Shown here: one piece after another, positions 11,360-22,097 of the stretch
How positions within the stretch are numbered: the stretch's first letter is position 1
How the letters are laid out: the number at the start of each line of letters is the position of its first letter
Source of the DNA: Onthophagus taurus
Taxonomy: Eukaryota; Arthropoda; Insecta; Coleoptera; Scarabaeidae
Assembly: GCF_036711975.1 (NCBI RefSeq)
Contig: NC_091975.1
Location: 2,668,501 to 2,732,500, forward strand
Reading direction: 5' to 3'
Length of the DNA stretch: 64,000 nucleotides
Program-made: the position numbers and the translations under genes
Notes under the pieces: model-generated
Databases searched by the model: none
The model's input: the letters and a program-made list of their open reading frames with translations, nothing else
Told to the model about the DNA's origin: nothing

Positions 11360-13182
11360 ATGTTTAAATTTACTAGGGCTTTTATTCAAGCAAAATGTAC
11401 CCACTTAAATGGTTACATACGTTTATCTTTTTCAAGCGCCCCAACGGTTGAATTAAAAAATGTTACCCAGGAACCCACAACATCCGAAACGATTAAGAGG
11501 AGAAATGGAATTGTAGCTGCTGCATTTGCTTCACTTAAAACCGCGGAAGTTACTGAAATAAACACCCCTCATACCGACAAAAGAATTATGTCGGCTACTA
11601 ATATCGAAGAATTATTATCAATATCAAACGGGGCTGGTATTTCAAGGAAACACGCCTTGAAAGTTGTTTCTGTTTTAGCCGAATGGTCATCTAACGGTAA
11701 AGTTAGTTTACCAGATTTTGAAACAGATCCAAGATTTTTAAAATTATGTCGCGTGTTATCAAAAACAATGGTTAAAACTCCAAACGTACGGTCTGTTTAT
11801 AGTAAAAATGAAGATTTATCAACCATTTTGGGAATTACAGCTGATGATGAAGCTGCTAAATTAATTTCTGGGATAACATTACCTCAAATGGTTAAAGTAA
11901 TGACGAGTTTAGCTCACAAGAAGCGCCGATCCATCGTTTTATTACGCTCATTGGCTTTCAATATCACCAAAAGCTCCAATGTTTTAGATTTAAAACAATG
12001 CGGTGATTTACTTTATGGTATGGCAATATTAAATTTTCCTGATGAAAATTTATTGGAGAAAGTTTGTTTTGATGTTTGCAAAAGTGTTAATGATGATTTA
12101 AATAAAAGCGCGGTTATTGGATCGGTTTTAACCAGTTTAGGAGTTTTAAAATATAAAGATATTGGTAAAATTTTTCCTTTTTTTTTTTAATTAGTTGGTT
12201 TTAATTAATTTTTTTTTAGATGTCCTAAATTGTTTAAGTAAATGGATGGTTAAACATGCAAATGGATGTCGCCCCCAAGATATTTTTGCTTTATTTTTAA
12301 CGATGGGCGTTTTAAATTATACCCCTCAAAACGTTGAAGAAATTGTTTCAGTTTTTCTTCCTATGTTAACCCCAACAGAAGCAAATAAATCAACGGTTTG
12401 GTTGGATTTTGTTTGGTCACTCGTTCTATTAAATAAAGCGAATGTTGATCAATTAAATAGTGTTTTGGAACAAAAATTTATTCAGCAACTTCACAGTAAG
12501 AATTAATCCTTTTTTCATAATAAATATTTAAAAAAATTAAATAATCGTAGATGAAAAAGCTTTGACTGTTGTTAATAAATTAAAATTATTGAACATTGAT
12601 TCATTCGCTCAATACTTTGTTAAAAATTACAAAGGGGCTCGATTAAGTGAACATTTAAATTTGGAACAGATCGAAATTCCTAGGAATAAAGAAAAAGAGG
12701 ATATGTATTTATCCGTTATTGATAGCTTGAAGAATTTGGCGTCCGAAAAATGCTTTAAATCGAAAGTTAATACTGGATCAGGTTTTTATATCGGTAAATT
12801 TTCCACAATTATGATTTATCGGCGATATTAATAAATATTCGTTTTATTTTGTAGATATTGAGTGTATTTTGGACGACAAATCGAATCCAATTCCTTTAGA
12901 TAGTCCTAAAACATCAAATAATAAAAAGTGAGTTAAAAAAAAACTTTAAACAATATTTTTTATTACTTTTCTTTTTTAAGAGTGGCTATTTTGGTGCATC
13001 AATACCAAGATATGTGTAAAGGAAGCAACGAACCATCAGGTTTAAGCAATTTCATAACAAAACTTGTTGAAATAAAGGGATATAAAGTGATAACAATTCC
13101 CTACACTGAATACAGACCAAAAGATAAACTTGTGGATAGAGTAAAGTATTTACAAAGGAAATTAAAAAGTATAGATGGATAA
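11360..13182 (+). CDS. TBRG4: FAST kinase domain-containing protein 4 (TBRG4), mitochondrial RNA regulator
   Basis: FASTK-family protein that acts in mitochondrial mRNA stability. Exons 11360-12164, 12220-12495, 12551-12793, 12855-12927, 12981-13182 give 532 aa with consistent phases. The N-terminus (MFKFTRAFIQAKC, Arg/Lys/aromatic, few acids) looks like a mitochondrial presequence. The middle has helical FAST-like repeats (PQMVKVMTSLAHKKRR, CGDLLYGMAILNF, WSLVLLNKAN). The last exon is a RAP domain: VAILVHQYQDMC then KGYKVITIPYTEYRPKDKLV, followed by YLQRKLK. Family-level assignment is firm. The choice of FASTKD4 over other FASTKDs rests on overall resemblance of the RAP and central part and is less certain. 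Confidence 0.85.
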
Positions 13183-13411
13183 TTACAACATAGGATAATT
13201 ATTTAAATAATTTGAATTAAAAAAAGAAATCTTAAAATTGTTTTTTTTTCTTTTAATTTTTTTCACGGTAAATTTATTTTGATACAAATAAAATTTTATT
13301 TTGTAATTTAAACGTAATAATAGACCTTTCTCAAGTGTGAGTTAACAACATAATGATGTACTATTTTCTCCGTTCGTCATCAAAAAAAGAAAAATTGTTT
13401 TAATTCTTCAA

Positions 13412-14296
13412 TCAACTTTTAACCGGGTTCGGCGGTGTTGTTTTCCAACCTCTAAAAATTAATAGGTTTCAATTCACAAAAATAAGTCTGCACCAAACAT
13501 CAAACTTTTTTTACTTCAAACTATCCGTGTGTGTTTTGTATTCAAGACCAGCGCTCGATGGTAAATTAAGAAGTCTCTTTACTGCATCTCGAATTCGCGC
13601 CGTCATTATTTGATCTGTTGCCGTTCGATTCCAAATACTTATTAAGTCCTCGTGAAAACGCAAAGAAACGACTATTCCACATATTTCATTACCTGCCTAT
13701 TTCAACAAAATCTTTAGCTATTTAATTTTTTAATAACTAAATAATTACCATAAATTGTTCTCCTAACATTGCCATGCATAAATTTTCCCATGCTCGTCCA
13801 GATTGATACCCTTTTTTTAATCTTATAACCTTAAAATTAAAAAAAAAATAGCACCAAATAAAATAATAATCACTTAATTTTACCCATTTTCCACCTTTTG
13901 TATTTGCGGGATCTTCCCACATAGGCTGTATACCTTTTTTGAATAAATGTAAATCTGTATAAGGTGGTAATTCTTGTAATCTAACCATATGACAATAAAT
14001 GCCCCACCATTGTTCAACTGTACCCATTTGTCCAACTAATCTTAACGAATTTGAATAACCTTGTGTGTTTCTCGAAGCTGCATTTGGTCTTTGTGAATAC
14101 CATAAACAATACGGGTGTTCCAGTTTATGTTCGCCGTTGGGGTATTGTATTGGGCCAAGATCGAAAATACTACCTGTACCTTCTTCGTCTCCGCTATCAG
14201 AACTTTCGTGCATTTTTAAACTGCAAAATTCGGTTGCGTTTTGAAGGTTATAAAAGTGAGGTTAAATTAAACTTACGCGTCGTATTGGTTCGACAT
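13412..14296 (-). CDS. EIF4E2: eIF4E homologous protein 4EHP (eIF4E type 2)
   Basis: Cap-binding translational repressor that competes with eIF4E on selected mRNAs. Exons 14296-14277, 14220-13884, 13829-13749, 13696-13515, 13451-13412 join to 219 aa. The first exon encodes MSNQYDA, matching the MNNKFDALK start of the human protein. Other hallmarks: the EHPYCLWYSQR strand, VEQWWGIYCHMVR, DLHLFKKGIQPMWEDPAN (with the cap-stacking Trp), GGKWVIRLKKG, AWENLCMAMLGEQF, EICGIVVSLRF, ISIWNRTA and LEYKTHTDS. The final short exon adds GWKTTPPNPVKS. The start lies close to the divergent 5' flank shared with FAM185A (+). Confidence 0.95.
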
Positions 14297-14963
14297 GATT
14301 CTTAGGTTTTGTGTGCGTTTAAAAGGTAAGATATAATATCACAGACGATCTTAAATGACAATTTTTCTTTAAAATTAAATTCGTAATTATGTTAATCCTG
14401 TTAAACTTATTGTTAACAATGAACAGATCGCGATCACCGGTTGACCTTCATATGCAGTCGTACCAATCGTTGAAATTATTTTTTGAATTTGTTTTTATTT
14501 TTTGACGTTAATTAAAATTGATTTAATTTATATAAAAATTAAATAAATAACAATTTTCTTTAAATATTTTGTGATAATTTAAATTTTTTAATTCATTAAC
14601 GTAACAGTTAAGTTACTCACTTGACATGACAGTTAATTATAACCTCAATTTAAAATTCGGTATATTTTAATTATTTTATTAACTTTTGGTGTTTAGATGT
14701 ATAAATCTAGTTTTATACCAAATACAATAAAATAATTTCTATTGTTTTTTATTTCGTAAACATGACAACAAAAATCATTCAAAATTTGACATCTTTTAAA
14801 TCAACAATTTTTATTCCCATTGAAAAACCCTCTCGTTTTTCATAAAAATTACCAGTGAAAGTACAAAAACTAAATTTAGTAATGTTCTGCAGTGATTTTA
14901 GGATCAAATCTCATAAAATCCACCCGAATCAACAACAGTATTTATTTTGACATAAGAGAGGTT
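14297..14963. promoter_or_regulatory. Divergent 5' flank between 4EHP (-) and FAM185A (+)
   Basis: The two genes point away from each other across about 670 bp. A plus-strand donor-like site (AAAAG|GTAAGA) lies at about 14327, compatible with a 5'UTR exon of FAM185A, but the reading frame from it does not join the coding exons. No TATA box was seen. Confidence 0.35.
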
Positions 14964-16289
14964 ATGTTTGACTATTTTTGGTGATTAAACACAAAGAGCC
15001 CCAAAATGTAACTTTAATATTCTTGTTAACTAACATTTTTTAAACCTTTTTTTATTTCAGGATATTATCAACGACTTACGCTTTAACCAGTCGTTTATGT
15101 AATTGTATTAAATCCAACATTCGTCAATACGCTACCATTTTAACAGAACAGTTTGATGTCTCTCAATTTTGTACTGTTGTCATAAATAGCCCTTGTAATA
15201 TTTTCGTCCACCCTTTGGATGTGTTTAGCGATCAAAATAAGGTTAAAGTTAGCGTCGAATCTACAGATATAAGAAATTTGCCCAGCGTTAAATATGATAA
15301 ACAAGGAGACACAGTTGCTATTCGATCAGGCCCCAATGCTAATTGTAAAAACTTAACACTTAACGTTTTTGCCTCTTTAAAAGCCAGTAAGTACTCATTT
15401 AGAAAAATTAGCAAATTAATTAATTTTTTTTAATTTAAGATTTGGATATCACTGGATATGATTGTCCTATAATCATAGGGAATTTCTATGGTAGGTCAAT
15501 CATGGCCAATAGTGAGTCAGGTGATATTTCATTGGGAAAGTCGCAATGTGAAACCATTGATTTATCTACTAACGGGGGTAATATTACTTGTAAGGAATTA
15601 ACACAAGCTGGAACACTTAAATTATCAACGTTAGGAAAAGGGGTAATAATTAATAATTAACCTTTAAATCGTTGTTTTAATCATTAATTTTTTAGTCAAT
15701 TACTACTGATAGATTACAAGCTTTAGCGTTAAGAGCAAAAACAGTTTCTGGCGATATTACAGTTGGTTCGTCTTATTGCGACGAAAGCAAATTTGAAACA
15801 GATTTTGGTATATTACGATTAAAAAATGTACATAGAAACGTCAATATAAACATAAATAACGAAGGATTATTAAATATAAGTAAAAAAAAATTCAAAATAC
15901 TTTTCTAATACATTTATTTTAATTATTTTATTTTTTTAGCTGGTTTAGATGGTGTTTTAAAAGCAAAAATAAAGAAAGGTTTGGTAGATGTCCAAGTAGC
16001 GAGATTTGCTCGATCCTCTGAAATTGTAATGGAAGATGCGGGGTCATTAATTTTACGTTTATCTGAGGAGTGTCAGAAAAACACGTTTGTAAAATTATTG
16101 ACGAATCATTTCGTCATCGCCGGAGGTGTAAATATGAAAGCGGAAAAGGAGAAAGATATGGGTATATTAATTCCAACGGGTAATCAAGAAATCGATGCTA
16201 CTTTATTAGCTAATTGTAAGAACGCCCATGTTCTAATCGATAGTTCCTCATGGTCCAAGATGTTTGAACAATCAGTGAGAAAAGCGTAA
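14964..16289 (+). CDS. FAM185A: FAM185A-like protein (DUF4097-type beta-repeat protein)
   Basis: Exons 14964-14980, 15061-15386, 15440-15642, 15696-15879, 15940-16289 give about 359 aa with matching phases. The body is a right-handed beta-repeat type sequence: ANSESGDISLGKSQCETIDLSTNGGNI is one repeat, and AKTVSGDITVGSSYC another. This is characteristic of DUF4097/adhesin-like solenoids and of FAM185A. A stretch of Ser/Arg/Cys residues near the N-terminus (SRLCNCIKSNIRQYAT) could be a mitochondrial presequence. The function is not established. The first exon is the weakest part: the ATG at 14964 gives only six codons before a GTGATT donor, chosen because it restores frame. The true start could lie elsewhere in the 5' flank. 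Confidence 0.8.
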
Positions 16290-16845
16290 ATCTAATTTCG
16301 TCAAAGTTATTTAGTTTTAAAAGAGTTTATTTATTTTGGGTAATTCAGCAAACATTGAAAATCAATGGGAATAAATATTAAAAAAAGTATTACGTATTTT
16401 TATGTATTTATTAATGTAGTTATAGTGTAATTTTGTTTATATTAATAATTTTAGAATAAAAATTATTTCAAAAAATAACTTATTGTGATAAAATTTATTA
16501 CCCCATCTATGAGAAATAAAAATGACTTAGATTGACATAATAATGACGTTATATTAAGCGCGAATTTTGAAATACAAATCATTAAATTACATTAATCTCG
16601 ATATTTTTAATGATTAAATCAAAAACAAGGTGTGTACATTTAACAAACATTCGTGTTTATCACCTTGAGTTTTTTTTTATTAAAAGAGAAAGTCTCCTAT
16701 ATACATATCTACGTAACCTAAAGATAAATGTCACTATTACTTTTGGCTTATCTTAGAAGTAGATCGCTATTTTGTAAATATTCCAAACTCTTGGTAACAG
16801 GAATTGGATGAATTGGCAAGTTTTGGATTTTAAGATACCGATAAG
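16290..16845. other. FAM185A 3' flank / PEX11 5' flank
   Basis: AT-rich, no gene. It includes CCCCATCTATGAG near 16501, a diverged copy of the recurrent motif. Confidence 0.35.
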
Positions 16846-17693
16846 ATGAGCAAGAGTGTTTTGGACGAAATTTGCACCCTTTTGGAGACTTATAAAGGTC
16901 GAGATAAGGTAAGCGCACTTATTTTACTATAATGGAATAAATTAATCTATTTATTTTCTAGGTTTTAAGAACAATATGTTACAGTACAAAGCTTATTGGT
17001 GGGCTTTCAAAAGATCCAATACTACAAAAACGTATGCAGGTGGTTAGTTCGCAAATGAGTCAAACAAGGCTTATTTTAAGACTTTTGGATGATTTACCTA
17101 TGTTACAATATACTTTGGAGTATGGATTAGGAAAAGGGGTAATAATATTAATAATGTTGGATATTGTGGATTATATTAATTTTATTGTAGGAAAATGATA
17201 ATTTGATGGCTTCACTTGGGGTTGTAACGAATATAATTGATACTATTTATTACCCAATTGAAAAGATTGGATGGTTAGCTGAAAATAATTTAATATCGGG
17301 GTATAAAACTGAACCATGGGATACTTTAAGTTCTGTTTTTTGGGTTGCAAGTATTTATTTAAATTTAATGCGAACATTGCGATACATCACGATTTTACGA
17401 CAACATAAGAGTTGTATGAAAGGATCAGTGGAACAGTATGTTTCGTATTTTTTAAATAAACTTTTATTTATCATTTATTTTTTAGGGAAACAATGAAGAA
17501 TTTGTTAGCTCGGCAAAACTTTGAAATGATAACATGTTTTAGACTTACTTTAGATTTTATACACGCTGTAAATACATTACCTCCAGGATTCTTATGGTCT
17601 TCTAAATTAAAGACATGGCAAGTTGGTTTTATTGCTACAATATCTTCTTTCGTAGGATTATATCAAATTTTCGCTAGAAGAAGTTTTAAATAA
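16846..17693 (+). CDS. PEX11G: Peroxisomal membrane protein PEX11 (gamma type)
   Basis: Peroxisome proliferation/division protein of the peroxisomal membrane. Exons 16846-16908, 16962-17138, 17191-17435, 17486-17693 give 230 aa. Seen: an N-terminal helix with ETYKGRDKVLRTICYSTKLIGG (the PEX11 signature), SQTRLILRLLDDLPMLQY, a middle amphipathic/TM region (TIYYPIEKIGWLAE), and a C-terminal hydrophobic segment ending YQIFARRSFK. The gamma assignment rests on the DDLPML segment and overall length. The upstream ATG is the only one in frame with exon 1. Confidence 0.88.
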
Positions 17694-17912
17694 ATAACAT
17701 TTTTAAATATGATTGATAAGAGATGATATTAATTAATTTGGGTTGGGGTAGTGTGATTTCATATTATTATTAATATTTGTACATTAATTATACTATATTT
17801 TTGATATGAATATATTTGTTTTCTTTCTTGTTTTAAGCGCCATCTACAAGCGTTAAAATAAACCCTTATGACATCACAACATAACCTATAAGCCAAAAAA
17901 ATTAATATTAAA
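17694..17912. promoter_or_regulatory. PEX11 / DHX34 spacer with GCGCCATCT motif
   Basis: A 219-bp spacer. It contains GCGCCATCT at 17837-17845, about 70 bp before the DHX34 start codon, on the minus strand reading AGATGGCGC. Confidence 0.45.
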
Positions 17913-20900
17913 ATGTATAATAGAAAACGAAAATATGGGCAATCAAGTAAACATAATGACGATTATGATAATAAAAGGCATCATAAGCATCGTATAAAAG
18001 AACAATCTAAAAGAATCGATGAATGCAAATTTGAATTAAGACGATTTTTAGAAGAAGAATGTGAAATACGGAATCAAGATGACTTCTGGACGTTTTGCAC
18101 TAAATACACTCTCATAAATCTCCGTAGATCGCAACAAGAAACTTTTCCTTTTGATAGAAATAAACTATTTAATATAAGCTTTGATTTAACCACAACCGAA
18201 TTGTTGGATAAATTACCAGTTCTTGATAAAAACGGCGATCGTTTAATAATTAAAAACGAAGATTTTGATTTATTTCTAAAAAGTATCAAAGCTTATCAAG
18301 ATTTTCAGCAAAAAAATAAGTTTTTAAAATTAAAAAAATTGCGTGAATCGCAAAAACAACTTCCAATTGCGGAATATAAAGAAGAGATAACGAAGAAATT
18401 AAAAGGTTGTCGTGTTATGTTAATAGCGGGCGACACAGGTTGTGGTAAATCTACCCAAATTCCCCAATATGTTATGAATGGTGGATATGAAAGAGTGGTT
18501 TGTACACAACCTCGTAGAATAGCCTGCGTTTCTTTAGCGAAACGTGTTGCATATGAAACTTTATCCGATTACAAAAACACGATTGGTTATCAAATAAGAT
18601 TTGAAAAAACGAAAAGAAAAGATACGAAAGTTATTTTTATGACGGAAGGGTTACTTTTAAGGCAAGCCTCAGAAGAAGATGTAATTGGAGGTTATGATGT
18701 GATTATTTTAGATGAGGTTCACGAAAGGCATTTGTATGGTGATTTTTTAGTTGGAATTATGAAATGCTTTTTGTACAAAAATAAGGACTTTAAATTAATT
18801 TTGATGTCAGCTACGATTAATTTGAAGTTATTTATAGAGTACTTTAGTAACGAAAGTTTGGAAGTAATTCAAGTTCCAGGGAGATTATTTCCTATTGAAA
18901 TTCATTATAAGCCTGTTATTAAAGATCCTTATGATAAAAATAAAGATAAATTCGATTGTACACCTTATTTGCAAATCGTACAAATGATCGATGAGAAATA
19001 TCCGAAGAATGAAAAAGGTGATTTATTGATTTTTTTGAATGGTTTTTCCGAAATTAACACTTTACATGATGTTATAACGGAATATTCATCGCATAAAGAT
19101 AATAATTGGATTGTTTTAATGTTACATAGTACTTTATCTTTAGAGCAACAAGATAGAGTGTTTGATTATCCGCAGGATGGGGTTCGAAAATGTATTATTT
19201 CAACTAATATAGCTGAAACTTCGGTTACAATCGACGGGATTCGTTTTGTAATTGATTCCGGGAAAGTTAATCGAATGTCTTATGTTTCCGAAGGGGGGAT
19301 TAATCGATTAGCTGAGTGCGATATATCTCAAGATAGTGCGAGGCAAAGAATGGGTAGAGCTGGAAGAACCGGTCCTGGAATATGCTTTCGTTTCTATTCA
19401 GAAGAAGATTACAAAAACTTCGAGCCATTTACCCCAGCTGAGATACATTTAGTCCCGTTAAATTCACTTTTACTCCACATGATTTCATTAGGTTTAAATA
19501 ATATATATAATTTTCCATTTCTCGAACAACCATCTCAAGATACAATCGAAGAATCAATCGAAAAATTAAAATTTTGCGGGGCTTTAAGCTTAGAAAACGA
19601 TTCATTAACTTTAACAAGCTTAGGCGAAAAGTTATCGAAACTCCCCGTCGATTTGTGCATAGGAAAAATGTTAATTATATCAACGATTTTTGGAAATGTT
19701 AATTCGATTTTAGCATGCGCCGCTTTATTAAGCGTGCAATCTCCGTACACTCAAACAGCTTTTAGGGATTACGACGCCCAAGAATTAAGAAAACGCTTTG
19801 AATCAAATCACGGTGATCCAATAACACTTTTATTTATTTACAAAGAGTGGTTAACGATTAAACAGAACACATCGATTCATTCGAACAAAGAAAAAAATTC
19901 GAAATTTTGGGCGAGAAAACGTTGTCTTGAGGAGCAAAGGTTTTATGAAACAACGAAATTATTAGAACAATTTCGCGAGATTTTAATCGAAGCCGATTTA
20001 TTACAAAAATTAAACGATGAAGAGTTAACATCAAGAGAGCGTTCGATTCGATATGGCGAATTAAAAAAATTAAAATCGTTAAGAAATGATTTAAAATTAA
20101 AATCTAAATCGAGTGCAAAAAAGCGGCTCTCAAAAAATTTATTTGATAACGAAAATGAAGATAACTCCCCCGATTTAAGGGATATAGAATTTAAAATTAC
20201 CAACGATTTTAAACGATTACAAAAGTTACTCGATGAGACATCACCAGATTCTTACAAAGATGTAATTCTTTTAAAATTAGTTATTTCAAGCGGATTGTAC
20301 CCCCAAATTGCTGTTGAAGATGAACACAACAATTTAAAAACGGTCAATGAGAGATTGTTTCACACAAAAAATAAAAGCTATTTGTTTTTACGCCCAACAA
20401 GCATTTTTGCTTCTCACCCCGATATTTTGGAATTAAATAACGATGATATCGATATCCCACCTTCAGGTTACTTCAGTAGAAACCCACTGAGTAAAAAGCA
20501 CAACCTTTTAGTTTATCAATCAGTTTTAAAAACGAAAAAAACTTACTTAGTTAACGTTATGAGAATGCCAGCTTTACAAACGCTTTTACTTTTGAGTAAA
20601 AACATCGCCACAAACGCAACATTAACAAGTTTTATATTCGACGAATTTTTATCTGTACATGTTCCCTATGTTGGTGAAGGCAAAGCGAGTTTAAAACACG
20701 CTTTAAATATACGCAAAAAATGGGACGATAAATTAGAAAAAAAATTAAACGATGTAAACACAAAAAGCAATGAAGATAACTCATTAATCAACGAAATTAT
20801 TAAATTTATGTCATCAGAAATTAGTTACAATATTAAACGGTTACTACCGGCGGATTTAAAAACGATTTATAATCACAACACAGGATTTTTTAATGAAGAT

Positions 20901-21293
20901 TACTTAAAGAATACTAAAAATCCCTTCGATCTCGAGTACGAAATGAAAGAAAATGCTTTAATCGGTGGAGTTCAAGTAACCGAAAACGTTACTTATAATT
21001 GTTTAAACCAGGACGAGTGGGATTCTAATTTAGAAAATGAAATTTATAATTTGGATTTTAATTGTCCGAATTGCGGGGAAATTTTTACCGGGATGTCCTT
21101 TTTTAGGATTTTTCAACACGAAAGTTTTTGTGTGAAGAAAATCGTTGAAGAGGAATTAATTAAACAAGAAAATGTTAGTAACAAACCTAATTCTAAGTTA
21201 TTTAAATGTGATGTTTGTAAAAGTGAATTGGTTTTAACTCCGATTGAGATATTAAAACATAAAAAGAATTGTGTTGTTATGAAAAAAGAATAA
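17913..21293 (+). CDS. DHX34: DEAH/DEVH-box helicase DHX34, single exon
   Basis: A 1,126-aa helicase, close to the vertebrate length; in animals DHX34 works in nonsense-mediated decay. In order: a basic N-terminus, Walker A GDTGCGKS (173-180), TQPRR motif Ia (198-202), DEVH motif II (267-270, DEVH rather than DEAH being a DHX34 trait), LMSATIN motif III, TNIAETSVTI, QRMGRAGRTGPG motif VI, then the winged-helix/ratchet and OB-fold regions. The C-terminus carries two Cys/His clusters (CPNCGEIF...H..SFC and CDVC...HKKNC) that could bind zinc. The entire gene is intronless and much more AT-rich than typical housekeeping helicases. The ATG follows stop-rich sequence, so the start is likely right. 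Confidence 0.95.
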   Translation: MYNRKRKYGQSSKHNDDYDNKRHHKHRIKEQSKRIDECKFELRRFLEEECEIRNQDDFWTFCTKYTLINLRRSQQETFPFDRNKLFNISFDLTTTELLDKLPVLDKNGDRLIIKNEDFDLFLKSIKAYQDFQQKNKFLKLKKLRESQKQLPIAEYKEEITKKLKGCRVMLIAGDTGCGKSTQIPQYVMNGGYERVVCTQPRRIACVSLAKRVAYETLSDYKNTIGYQIRFEKTKRKDTKVIFMTEGLLLRQASEEDVIGGYDVIILDEVHERHLYGDFLVGIMKCFLYKNKDFKLILMSATINLKLFIEYFSNESLEVIQVPGRLFPIEIHYKPVIKDPYDKNKDKFDCTPYLQIVQMIDEKYPKNEKGDLLIFLNGFSEINTLHDVITEYSSHKDNNWIVLMLHSTLSLEQQDRVFDYPQDGVRKCIISTNIAETSVTIDGIRFVIDSGKVNRMSYVSEGGINRLAECDISQDSARQRMGRAGRTGPGICFRFYSEEDYKNFEPFTPAEIHLVPLNSLLLHMISLGLNNIYNFPFLEQPSQDTIEESIEKLKFCGALSLENDSLTLTSLGEKLSKLPVDLCIGKMLIISTIFGNVNSILACAALLSVQSPYTQTAFRDYDAQELRKRFESNHGDPITLLFIYKEWLTIKQNTSIHSNKEKNSKFWARKRCLEEQRFYETTKLLEQFREILIEADLLQKLNDEELTSRERSIRYGELKKLKSLRNDLKLKSKSSAKKRLSKNLFDNENEDNSPDLRDIEFKITNDFKRLQKLLDETSPDSYKDVILLKLVISSGLYPQIAVEDEHNNLKTVNERLFHTKNKSYLFLRPTSIFASHPDILELNNDDIDIPPSGYFSRNPLSKKHNLLVYQSVLKTKKTYLVNVMRMPALQTLLLLSKNIATNATLTSFIFDEFLSVHVPYVGEGKASLKHALNIRKKWDDKLEKKLNDVNTKSNEDNSLINEIIKFMSSEISYNIKRLLPADLKTIYNHNTGFFNEDYLKNTKNPFDLEYEMKENALIGGVQVTENVTYNCLNQDEWDSNLENEIYNLDFNCPNCGEIFTGMSFFRIFQHESFCVKKIVEEELIKQENVSNKPNSKLFKCDVCKSELVLTPIEILKHKKNCVVMKKE

Positions 21294-22097
21294 AGTTATT
21301 ATAATAAATTATTAATTAACCAAAAAGTCTAGTTTATATCTCTCTTTTAACTTGAAAATCCATCATGAAAAGGATATTTATATAATTAATATAATATTCG
21401 TTATTAAAGATGTACTGTTTATAAATTAAATATATTATTGAAAGAATAACATTTAGGTTAGATTGTCAGATGAGTTCATTTTAAAGTTTATAGATGTCAC
21501 CATTAAATTTAATATATCTTGCAGATTATTTAACTATGATTAATGTAATCTTTATAATACGATTATCATACAAAAATAATTTAAAATATTAAATTAATTT
21601 AAATCAATAATTAGTTTTGATTAATTCTGATTAATTTAATTAATATTAATTCTTCTAGATGTCACTGTTATAACACTTTTAATTTTGAATTTAAAATTAT
21701 TTTTTCTATGTTATTCCCCCAATAAGATGATGACTCATAATTCTTAGATGTAAAAACTATAAAACCAGTTTCTACACGTTCTAAACAAACCCTACATTTT
21801 CTTAGAATTTCTGCTTTTGCAAGGTTTTTAAAAGTTTTTTTTTCTGATATAATTCCCCACTCCCAATGTCCTCACAAACTTACTGCCCCATTCCAATTCC
21901 CCACTGTTGCACATTTCAAACTATCCAAACAACGATCATCATTACATCCACCAATTCTCGAAGATTCCTCGCAGAAGAATTGTGTGGTTTTATATAATTA
22001 AATGTGAAGTTAAAAAAGACTTTAAGTTTAGTTTTAGACGTAAATTTAAGTTATAATAAGTGCTTTTTTTTATCGAAGAGGAGATTTAGTGTTAGAA
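21294..22097. promoter_or_regulatory. DHX34 3' flank and orb promoter / 5'UTR
   Basis: Holds the DHX34 3'UTR and the orb 5' region. TAGATGTCAC occurs near 21490 and again near 21657, diverged versions of the AGATGGCGC-type motif. The C-rich stretch at 21860-21960 may be near the orb start site. No TATA box was recognised. Confidence 0.4.

Noticed and set aside
21727-21800. ATGATGA at 21727 as a further C/D snoRNA
   Set aside because: No CTGA D box at a suitable distance and no intron context.
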